From an uncultured Lysobacteraceae bacterium (GTDB taxonomy: Bacteria > Pseudomonadota > Gammaproteobacteria > Xanthomonadales > Xanthomonadaceae): 35,712 nt of DNA. Each line of letters begins with the position of its first letter. The first letter of the stretch is position 1. The stretch spans positions 1 to 35,712 of the forward strand of contig CAMLSB010000004.1 of NCBI GenBank assembly GCA_946482565.1, in the 5' to 3' direction. Under the pieces are notes generated by a model. It ran no database searches and was not told where the DNA came from. It saw nothing but the letters and a program-made list of their open reading frames with translations. This document shows positions 1 through 8,500 of the stretch, piece by piece. Both the position numbers and the translations under genes were made by a program.

Positions 1-1474
1 ACCAGGTGCGCACCTTCTCGCGCGAGCGCGCGCTGGCCAGGAATCCGTTCGAAGCCACCAGCCAGTCGCGCCGCGGCTCGCCGGTCTTCGCGGTCATGAT
101 CTCGACGCGGTCGCCGCTGCGCAGCTTGTGGTCGAGCGGCACGATGCGCCCGTCGACCTTGGCGCCGCGGCAGCGGTGCCCGACCTCGGTGTGCACGTGG
201 TAGGCGAAATCGAGCGGCGTCGCGCCGAGCGGCAGGTCCACGACTTCGCCCTTCGGCGTCAACACGTAGATGCGATCCTCGACCAGCTCGCTGTCGAGTT
301 CGCCGAAAAGCCCCTCGCCACCGTCGCCGCGGGTGCTTCCTGCCTGCGCGCGATCCACGTGCATGCGGTCGATCTGGGTGTCGAGCAGGCGCCGCATCCA
401 TTCGATCTTGCGGTCCAGCGAAGCATCGGCGGAAGCGGAACGCCCGCCGGGGCCTTCCTTGTAGCGCCAGTGCGCGGCGACGCCGAGTTCGGCCTGCGCG
501 TGCATCTCCGCGGTGCGGATCTGCACCTCGAGCGTCTTGCCTTCCGGGCCGAGCACGGCGGTGTGCAGCGAACGGTAGTCGTTGCGCTTGGGCCGCGCGA
601 TGTAGTCGTCGAACTCGCCCGGCAACGGCGCCCACAGCGCATGGACGACGCCGAGCGCGGCGTAGCAGGCGGCGACGTCGTCGACCATCACCCGCACCGC
701 GCGCAGGTCGTAGAGCTCGCCGATCGGCACTTCCTTGCGCTGCATCTTCCGCCAGATGCTGTAGATGTGCTTCGGCCGCCCGGAGACTTCGCCGCGCAGG
801 CCGTGCGCCGCGAGCGCTTCGCCGAGCGCGCGCTTCACTTCCTCGATGTAGCGCTCGCGGTCGCCGCGCTTCTCGTCGAGCATGCGCGCGATGCGGCGGT
901 AGGTGTCCGGCTCCAGGTGGCGGAACGCGAGGTCCTCGAGTTCCCATTTCAGCTGCCAGATGCCGAGGCGGTTGGCGAGCGGCGCGTGGATGTCGCGGGT
1001 CAGGCGCGCCAGCGCGACGCGTTCGGCTTCCGGCAGCGCGGCGGCGCCACGCAGTCGCGCGACCTGGCGCGCGAGCAGGATCGGCACCACGCGCAGGTCG
1101 CGCACGATCGCCAGCAGCAGGCGGCGCAGGCCCTCGCTGCCGGCGTCGTGCGCGCGCCGCTCCGCGTGCAGTTGCCAGACCTGGCCGGCGGCGCGCTGGC
1201 CCTCGACCAGGGCGGCGACCTGCGGATGGGCGCGCACGATGCGTTCGTGGAGTGCCGCTTCGAGTTCCGGCGCGACGTGCAGGATCGCGGCGGCGACGAC
1301 ATCGCCATCCGAATCGAGCTCGGCGAGCAGTTCAAGGGTGTCGCGGAGCACCGGCAACGGATCGCGCAGCGACGTCACGCCGGCGTCGATGCCTTCGCGC
1401 AGCAGCTTGCGCAGCGGCGCCGCCAGCGCGGCGCAGCCGGGCGCGTCGAGCAGCGCCGGATCGAGGCGGTGCAT
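1..1474 (-). CDS. relA: RelA, monofunctional (p)ppGpp synthetase (GTP pyrophosphokinase), C-terminal part outside window
   Basis: RelA transfers pyrophosphate from ATP to GTP or GDP to make the alarmone (p)ppGpp when uncharged tRNA stalls ribosomes. I translated the reverse strand by hand; 491 residues are visible and the frame runs off the left edge. The N-terminal region matches the HD hydrolase domain but has lost its catalytic HD: where SpoT has an HDxxED motif this protein reads ILHVAPELE (about residues 64-72). The synthetase domain (about 230-340) carries GRPKHIYSIWRKMQ, the acidic EFDD motif (287-290) typical of monofunctional RelA rather than the RxKD of bifunctional enzymes, and YRSLHTAVLGP. 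A TGS domain follows at about 400-462. The ATG at 1474 is preferred. An in-frame ATG at 1546 would lie inside a candidate -10 box, and neither start has a good ribosome binding site. hrpA lies directly upstream on the same strand. Confidence 0.95.
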   Translation of the reverse strand, partial: MHRLDPALLDAPGCAALAAPLRKLLREGIDAGVTSLRDPLPVLRDTLELLAELDSDGDVVAAAILHVAPELEAALHERIVRAHPQVAALVEGQRAAGQVWQLHAERRAHDAGSEGLRRLLLAIVRDLRVVPILLARQVARLRGAAALPEAERVALARLTRDIHAPLANRLGIWQLKWELEDLAFRHLEPDTYRRIARMLDEKRGDRERYIEEVKRALGEALAAHGLRGEVSGRPKHIYSIWRKMQRKEVPIGELYDLRAVRVMVDDVAACYAALGVVHALWAPLPGEFDDYIARPKRNDYRSLHTAVLGPEGKTLEVQIRTAEMHAQAELGVAAHWRYKEGPGGRSASADASLDRKIEWMRRLLDTQIDRMHVDRAQAGSTRGDGGEGLFGELDSELVEDRIYVLTPKGEVVDLPLGATPLDFAYHVHTEVGHRCRGAKVDGRIVPLDHKLRSGDRVEIMTAKTGEPRRDWLVASNGFLASARSREKVRTW

Positions 1475-1544
1475 ATCGGGAAGAGGCTTGTTTACGTGCT
1501 CGGGGGAGGGCACGGGGGCGAGGCGTCGTTGGGCTTGGCCCGAC

Positions 1545-1573
1545 ATTAGCACTGTCGGGCGCGGGATTTTCAG
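1545..1573 (-). promoter_or_regulatory. candidate relA promoter overlapping the hrpA stop codon
   Basis: On the minus strand CTGAAA (1573-1568) and GCTAAT (1550-1545) are separated by exactly 17 bp, each matching 4 of 6 consensus positions. The -35 box contains the TGA stop of hrpA. An inverted repeat CCCGAC (1539-1544) / GTCGGG (1554-1559) straddles the -10 box and could be an operator or a hairpin. Transcription from here would start near 1538 and give relA a leader of about 60 nt. This is visual matching only. Confidence 0.35.
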
Positions 1574-4500
1574 GCCAGCGAGGCCAGGCGGGCGGCAAGC
1601 TTCTTCGGGGAAATGCCGCCGCGGGTACCGAGCTCCTGCGCGAACAGCGACACCCGCAGCTCCTCCAGGTCCCAGCGCAGCGCCTGCCAGCCGGGATCGC
1701 CGGCCTTCCCGGCGCGCGCGGCCGCATCCAGGGCGTCGGCGAACGGCTTGAGTTCGAGCATGCGCGCCTGGTCACGCGGCGGATCGCGCAGCGCGCGTTC
1801 CGCGCGCAGGGCCAGCGCGCGCAGGTAGCGCGGGTATTCGGCCAGCACCGGCGCGGGCACGTCGCGCAGGAAGCCGGGCGGCACCAGAGCCGCCAGCTGC
1901 GCCTGCATGTCGTCGAGGTTCCCGCGCGCCCACCCGATCAGCCTGGAATCGAGCTTCGCCCGCGCGTCCGCGACCAGCGACAGGATGGTTTCGGCCTGGC
2001 GCAAGCGTTCGACGGCCTCGGGAAAGAGCGCCTTTGCGATGCCGTCCCGGCGTACGGCGAAGGCCTGCGCATCGCGGATGTTGCCGAGCGCGTCGCCGGC
2101 CAGCCCGTCGGCGGCGAGCGCGGCGAAGGCACCCTCGGCGAGATCCGCTCGCAGGCTGTCGGCGGCCACGCCGCGGGGTGCGGCGGATTCGATCGCGGCG
2201 TAGAGCAGCGCGGTCTTCGGCTGCACCGGCAATTGCTTGCGCGCCTGCTTGAGCTTGTCGGCGAGCGCGATCGCGAGCAGCCGGTACACGCCGCCTGGAT
2301 GCAGGCGCGCGGCGGCGGCGCGATCCGCATGCACGGCCAGCGACACGCTGTCGCCGTCGTCCTGCAGCGCGGACCAGGCCGGTACGCCGCCAGCGCCGGG
2401 CACCTGTTCCGGCACCGGCTCGTCGGGGAAGGCCGTCAGTCCGCGTCGCGCCATGCCCTGCGCGGCGTGGCGCGCGAAGGCGGCGGCGGCGCGCTCGCCG
2501 AAGCGCGCGCGCAGGACCGCGAGGTCGCGCGATTCGGCGAGCACGGACCGGCCGTCGGCGTCGAGCAGGCGCAGGTTCGCGTGCAGGTGCGGCTCGATCG
2601 ACGCCGGATCGAAGTCGGGTGCGGCCACCGCCGCGCCCGTCGCCTTGTGCAGGAAGCGCGCGAGTTCGCCCTCGAGGCTGTCGGCGGACGGCTGCGGCCA
2701 GGCTTCCGCGAAGGCGCGCGCGAAATCCGGTGCCGGCACGAAGTTGCGGCGTTGCGCCTTCGGCAACGAGCGGATCAGTGCGGCGGCCTTGTCGGCGACG
2801 AAGCCCGGCGCGAGCCACGACAGGCGCGCCGCATCCAGCGCATTGAGCAGGTGCAGCGGCACGGCCACGGTCATCCCGTCGTCGATGGCGCCCGGCTCGA
2901 AACGGTAGCGCAGCGCCAGGCGCGAATCGCCCAGCGCGAGGTACGGTGGAAACAGCGCGACGTCGCTCTCGTCGCCCGCGAGCAGGTCGTCGCGCGACCA
3001 CTCCAGGCCGCGCTTCCTCTCCGGCGGCAACGCGCGATACCAGGCGTCCAGCGCCTGCACGTTGTGCACCTCCGGCGGCAGGCGGTCGAGGTACCAGCGC
3101 GCCTGCCAGTCCTCGTCGACGACCAGGCCGGCGCGGCGCTGCTTCGCCTCTTCATCGCGCGCCTTCGCCAGCGTCGCCAGGTTGCGCTTGAGGAAGGGGC
3201 TGCGCGTGTCGATCTCGCCGGTGAGCAACGCGTCGCGCACGAAGATCGCGCGCGATTCCTCGGGGAACAGCGCCCCGTAGTGGATCGGCCGCGAGGGCGC
3301 GAGCACCAGGCCGAACAGGCTGACCTGCTCGCTGCCGACCACCCTGCCCTGCTTCCGCGACCAGTGCGGGTCGTAGCGGCGCCGTGCGAGCAGATGGGGC
3401 AGCTCGGCGATGATCCAGTCGGGCTCGATCGTCGCATTGGTCAGCGCCCACACTTTTTCGGTGTCCAGCAACGTCGCCGACAACGTCCAGGGTGGCGGTT
3501 TTTTCGCCAGCACCGACCCGGGAAACAGCTGGAAACGGCGCCCACGCGGCCCCTGGTACTGCGCCGGCGCCTTGCGGTCGCGCTCCCGGCCGTCCTGCAT
3601 CCGGTTGCCGACCTGCGTCGGCAAGCCCGCCAGCAAGGCCCGATGCAATGCAACGTACCTGCGCCTTTCCGCGGCGCTGTCAGCCTCCGTGGCTTCCTGT
3701 TCCCCGTTCCCCGTTCCCCGTTCCCGCTCCTCGACGTTCCACCCCAACTCAGCGCACACCAGCTTCAGCTGCCGGTGCAGTTCGCGCCATTCGCGCAACC
3801 GCAGGAAGCCGAGGAAATGCTTCTCCGCCCAGCGCCGGAGCTGCGATTGCGTCGAGTCGTCATGCGCGGTCGCGTAGGCGTGCCACAGGTTGGCGATGCC
3901 GGCGAACTCCGAGCGCGCATCGGCGAATTGCGCATGCGCGGCATCGGCAGCAGCACGCTGGTCGGCCGGCCGCTCGCGCGGATCCTGCACCCCGAGGAAA
4001 CTGGCGATGGCGAGCATGTCGCCAAGGCAGCCGTGCGCATGCGCGGCGACCAGCATCCGCGACAGCTTCACGTCGACCGGCATGCGCGCCATCAGCCGGC
4101 CGGTCGCGGTCAGGCGCCGGCGCTCGTCCACGGCGCCGAGTTCGAGCAGCGTCTGCCAGCCGTCCGCGATCGCGCGCGGCTCCGGCGGCTCGAGGAACGG
4201 GAACTCCTCGATCGCGCCGAGCCCGAGCGAGAGCATGCGCAGGATCACGCCCGCGAGCGCGGCGCGGCGGATCTCGGGATCGGTGTACTGCGGACGCGAT
4301 TCGAAATCGGCCTCCGAGTACAGGCGGATGCAGGTGCCCGCGGCGATGCGCCCGCAGCGGCCCTTGCGCTGGTCGGCGCTGGCCTGGCTGATCGGCTCGA
4401 TGTGCAGGCGGTCGAGCTTCTGCCGCGGGCTGTAGCGCTTCACGCGGGCGACACCCGGGTCCACGACGTAATGGATGCGCGGCACCGTCAGCGAGGTCTC

Positions 4501-5433
4501 GGCGACGTTGGTGGCGAGCACGATGCGGCGCTGCGAACCGGGATGGAACACGCGGTCCTGGTCGCGCGCCGAAAGCCGCGCGTACAGCGGCAGCACTTCG
4601 GTGTGGCGATAGTCGCGCTTTTCGAGCGCCTGGTGCGCGTCGCGGATCTCGCGCTCGCCGGGAAGGAAGACCAGGGTGTCGCCGCCGCTGCGGTCACGCG
4701 CGATCTCGTCGCAGGCGGCCATGATGCCGTCGAGCACGCTGCGCTGGCCTTCGTCCTCGCCCTCGCCTTCCAGCGGGCGGTAGCGCACTTCCACGGGGAA
4801 GCTGCGGCCCTCCACTTCAACCACCGGCGCATCGCCGAAATGCGCGGAAAAGCGCGCGGTATCGATGGTCGCGGAGGTCACGACCACCTTGAGGCCGGGC
4901 CTGCGCGGCAGCAGCTGTTTCAGGTAACCGAGCAGGAAGTCGATGTTGAGGCTGCGCTCGTGCGCCTCGTCGACGATGATCGTGTCGTAGCGCGACAGCA
5001 TCCGGTCCGACTGGATTTCGGCGAGCAGGATGCCATCGGTCATGAACTTGACGACGGTCGATTCGCCGACCTGCTCGCTGAACCGCACCTGGAATCCGAC
5101 CACGTCGCCGAGCGGCGACTGAAGTTCCTCGGCGACGCGGCGCGCGACGGCGCGGGCGGCCAGGCGTCGCGGCTGGGTGCAGCCGACCAGGCCGCCGACG
5201 CCGCGCCCGGCGGCCAGGCACAGCTTCGGCAGCTGCGTCGTCTTGCCCGAGCCGGTTTCGCCGGCGACCACGACGACCTGATGGGCGCGGATCAGTTCGA
5301 CGATGCGATCGGCCTCGGCGGCGATCGGGAGGCCGGGATCCACCGGATGACGCGCGAGCGCGGCCACCCGCGCCTCGCGTGCTGCGCGCGCGGCGGGATC
5401 ATTGTTGAAGCGGATTGTCGGACGCTTTCGCAA
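1570..5433 (-). CDS. hrpA: HrpA, DEAH-box ATP-dependent RNA helicase
   Basis: This is a DEAH-family 3'-5' RNA helicase of 1287 aa, close to the usual HrpA length of about 1300 aa. Motif I is GETGSGKTTQLPK (58-70), motif II DEAH (155-158), motif III SAT (187-189), followed by SLTVPRIHYVVDPG and QRKGRCGR of the second RecA domain. The HA2/OB-fold region and the long DUF3418 C-terminal domain typical of HrpA follow. HrpA family members have been linked to rescue of stalled ribosomes and to mRNA processing. The start is TTG at 5433; an ATG at 5446 is in another frame. The segment before motif I is only about 57 residues, shorter than in the E. coli protein, so a truncated N-terminus or a mis-set start is possible. 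A heptamer repeat lies inside the gene at 3699-3726. relA follows 95 bp downstream. Confidence 0.95.
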   Translation of the reverse strand: MRKRPTIRFNNDPAARAAREARVAALARHPVDPGLPIAAEADRIVELIRAHQVVVVAGETGSGKTTQLPKLCLAAGRGVGGLVGCTQPRRLAARAVARRVAEELQSPLGDVVGFQVRFSEQVGESTVVKFMTDGILLAEIQSDRMLSRYDTIIVDEAHERSLNIDFLLGYLKQLLPRRPGLKVVVTSATIDTARFSAHFGDAPVVEVEGRSFPVEVRYRPLEGEGEDEGQRSVLDGIMAACDEIARDRSGGDTLVFLPGEREIRDAHQALEKRDYRHTEVLPLYARLSARDQDRVFHPGSQRRIVLATNVAETSLTVPRIHYVVDPGVARVKRYSPRQKLDRLHIEPISQASADQRKGRCGRIAAGTCIRLYSEADFESRPQYTDPEIRRAALAGVILRMLSLGLGAIEEFPFLEPPEPRAIADGWQTLLELGAVDERRRLTATGRLMARMPVDVKLSRMLVAAHAHGCLGDMLAIASFLGVQDPRERPADQRAAADAAHAQFADARSEFAGIANLWHAYATAHDDSTQSQLRRWAEKHFLGFLRLREWRELHRQLKLVCAELGWNVEERERGTGNGEQEATEADSAAERRRYVALHRALLAGLPTQVGNRMQDGRERDRKAPAQYQGPRGRRFQLFPGSVLAKKPPPWTLSATLLDTEKVWALTNATIEPDWIIAELPHLLARRRYDPHWSRKQGRVVGSEQVSLFGLVLAPSRPIHYGALFPEESRAIFVRDALLTGEIDTRSPFLKRNLATLAKARDEEAKQRRAGLVVDEDWQARWYLDRLPPEVHNVQALDAWYRALPPERKRGLEWSRDDLLAGDESDVALFPPYLALGDSRLALRYRFEPGAIDDGMTVAVPLHLLNALDAARLSWLAPGFVADKAAALIRSLPKAQRRNFVPAPDFARAFAEAWPQPSADSLEGELARFLHKATGAAVAAPDFDPASIEPHLHANLRLLDADGRSVLAESRDLAVLRARFGERAAAAFARHAAQGMARRGLTAFPDEPVPEQVPGAGGVPAWSALQDDGDSVSLAVHADRAAAARLHPGGVYRLLAIALADKLKQARKQLPVQPKTALLYAAIESAAPRGVAADSLRADLAEGAFAALAADGLAGDALGNIRDAQAFAVRRDGIAKALFPEAVERLRQAETILSLVADARAKLDSRLIGWARGNLDDMQAQLAALVPPGFLRDVPAPVLAEYPRYLRALALRAERALRDPPRDQARMLELKPFADALDAAARAGKAGDPGWQALRWDLEELRVSLFAQELGTRGGISPKKLAARLASLA
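3699..3726. repeat. four tandem GTTCCCC heptamers inside hrpA
   Basis: Three exact copies of GTTCCCC and a fourth ending in G instead of C stand head to tail. On the coding strand they encode the linker REREERGTGNGEQ-type run (visible as ERERGTGNGEQ) and the reading frame stays open. Short GGGGAAC-type tandem repeats are, from memory, frequent between genes in Xanthomonadaceae; here the repeat sits in a flexible linker of an essential-type coding gene. Confidence 0.8.
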
Positions 5434-5505
5434 TGCCGCCTTCCATGCCGCGGGACCGGCACATTGTGAAGCCTCGACACCGCCGAAGCAGCAGCCCCGC
5501 GCGTC

Positions 5506-8500
5506 CTACCGGATGCGGACGCGGAATTTCACCGTGAACTGGGCGTTGTTGGCGCCGAAGGTGCCCTTGGGGTTCACGCGCAGGCCAGTGACGGCCGCAT
5601 CGTAGCCGTCCGCGTCGGGCGACGGCACGTAGTTCCACGTCACGCCGCTGTCGTTGGAAAACTGCAGGTCGTCGGTGAGGTTGGCCAGGTCGACGAAGGT
5701 GTAGGTCATGCCGCTGGGCGGCGATCCGTTGCTGAACGACACCGGCCCGGAACCGGCGCCGCCGAGATCGGCGACGCGCAACACGACCTGCGGTGGCATC
5801 GGGTCGCGGACGAACACGCTGTTGGGGTCGATGGGCTTGGCGGCCGGATTGGTGACGATGACCTGGTATTCCACCACGGCGCCGGGAATGCGCTTGGGAT
5901 TGACCGTCAGGTTGACCGGGTCGGAAACGACGGTCGTGAGCTTGACCACCGTCAGCGGCACCGTCTTGCTGTTGTCCCACACGCAGTTCACGGAGCTGTC
6001 GTCGGGCATCGTGATGGTCCGCGACAGGCCCGAGCCCGAGACCACCACAATACTCGAGTCGCTGGCCTTGCTGCACGCCAGTTCAACGGTGTAGGTGCCG
6101 GAAAGACCGACGGTAAAGGCTTCGCCCAGCGTGATCGTGGTGCCCGCGGCACTGGTGGCCGACGCCGGCGAGACGGTCGACGGTGCCGTCGAGCTGCCGG
6201 CCGTGGCGGTCGTGCCGCCGGAGATGGACAGCGACACCGTGTCGCCGGCGGTCGCCGTGCCTCCCCACGTTCCGCCGAGCGTGATCGCGCCCTCCACGTT
6301 GAAGCTTGCGTTGCCCGTGTGGGTGATCGTGTTCTCGACGCCTTCGTAGCCCTTCACGCTGGCGGTCCATGAACCGAGGCGCGCATTGGACGGGAGCACG
6401 TAGGTGTATTCGAACGTGCGCGTCGCGTTGACGGTGTCCTCGGCGACCTGGCCCATGGCGCCCGCGTTCACCTTGACCGTGCCGGCGGGATTGGTGATGG
6501 TGACCGTGGCGTGGTTGACGTCGTCGCTGCCGAACGGATCGCTGATCACCGCGCGGACGTAGACGGTGCCGCCCGGCAGGTAGCGTACGCTGGTGCCGGT
6601 GCCCGAATAGGCCGTGTTGTAGGCGTTGACGCTGTCGACGTTGATCACCGTGGCCGTCGCGAAGCTGACGGTGCTGCGGTTCGTCCCGTCGAACTGGTCG
6701 ATGCCGAGGCTGCGGGTGCCGCTGCCGGCCGAGCTGTTGGTGACGCGCAGCACCAGGGTGTCGCCTGCCGCAAGCGCTCCGGCGGCGCCCGCGGCGACGG
6801 TGAAGGTGAAGTTGCGCAGCGTCGGCGTCGCCGAGGTGAAGTTCGGCGTGGTGCCCGCGGCAGTGCCGACCTGGGTCGTGCCGTTCTTGTACAGTTGCAC
6901 CGACACGGTGCGCGCGTTGCCGATGCTGCCGTTGGCGTAGGTGATCAGCGACACCGTCACCGTCGAGCCCGGCGTCAGGACCAGCGGCTTCTTGACGGCT
7001 CCCAGCGTGAAGTCCGCGGTGGACGCCTCGTTCACCGTCATCGAGGCGTTGCCGGCCTGCCGCGTGCGGCTCATCGTCTGGTTGGCATAGACGTACAGCA
7101 CCTTGTTGCCGGACGCGGCCACCTGCGACTGCAGCACGGTGACGAGCGGCGCGACCGGCGCCGCGCCGGGTCCGTTGGGATTGTTGATGGTGGCGGTGTT
7201 GTTGATCGTCATGCCGGCCGTGGCGCCGGCAGCGACGGTGACGTCGAAGACGATGGTGGCCGTGCCATTGGCGGGGATGGCGATGCCGGTGACGTTGAGG
7301 TATCCGGTTCCGTTGGCGCCGCCTCCGCCCGTGGATGCATTCGTGCTGCCCGCCGGCACGCTCACCACGTTGAAGCCGGTGACGTTGGCGGGAATGTCGT
7401 CGGTGACGCTCACTCCGTAGGCGGCGGCGCCCGCGCTTTCGGCCAGCGTGACCGTGTAACGCAGCGTGTCGCCCGGCGCGGCGTCGCCACCGTTGAGGTC
7501 GACCACGTCCTTCGTCGTGCCCGCGCCCGAAAGATCGGCGTGCAGCACGGTCGCGGTATCGATGTTGCCCACCTGCGCGGCGCCCCCGTTGACGTTGGGG
7601 TTCGCGACCTGCGCCTGGTTGGCCACGCTCGTGCCGAGCGAGCCGCCCACCGCGACGGTGAGCGTGATCGCCGGCAGGCTCGAACTGGCGGGCACCCCGG
7701 CGCCATTGGTGCACGTGACAACCTGCCCTGCCGCGCCGCAGCTCCAGCCCGTGCCGGTGGCCCCGGCGTAAGTGAGCCCGGCAGGCAGCGTATCGGTCAC
7801 GGTCGTCGTGCCTGCCACGGCGGACAGGCTGTTGTTGGTGACGACGAGGGTGTAGCTGCCGTTCGTGCCGGCGGTGAAGTTGCCGGAATGCGATTTCGCG
7901 ATCGACAGCACCGGCAACCCGACCAGGAAGGCCGTGTTCGCGACATGCGTGACCTGGCCCTCGGTGCCTTCGTTGCCGGTCACCGTCGCCGTCCAGTTGC
8001 CGACGGCTGCGTTGCCTGGCAGCGCGTAGGCATATTCGAACGTACGCGAGGCCACGCCGGAATCCGCGACCTGGGTCATCACCAGGTTGTTCGCCTGCAC
8101 CACGCCGTTCGCGTCGGTCAGCTTGAGCGACGCGGCGTTGACGTCGTAGCTGCCGAAGGGATCGCTGATGACCGCGCGCACGTAGGCCGTCGCGCCCTGG
8201 GTGAACGAGGACAGCGTCGCGTTCGAAGGGTACGCCGCCGAGTAAAGACCGGCGCTGTCCACGCTGATCACGGTGCTCGCGGTGAACGTCATCGTGCTGG
8301 AACCGGGGCCGGCCACCCGCTGCGATACCGCGATTCGCCGGTTCGCCGTGCCGTTGCCGTTGGCGACGCGGAAGTTGAGCCCGTTGGCCGGGTTGATTGT
8401 CGTGGCGGGAATGTTGATGGTGTAGGTGCGAAGCTGCGTTCCGCTGTTGCCGACGATGTTGACGGCGGCGGAAGTCGCGATCGGCGTCCCGCCATTGAGC

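Noticed and set aside
1..1474. SpoT-type bifunctional synthetase/hydrolase
   Set aside because: The HD hydrolase residues are missing and the synthetase has EFDD, both typical of RelA.
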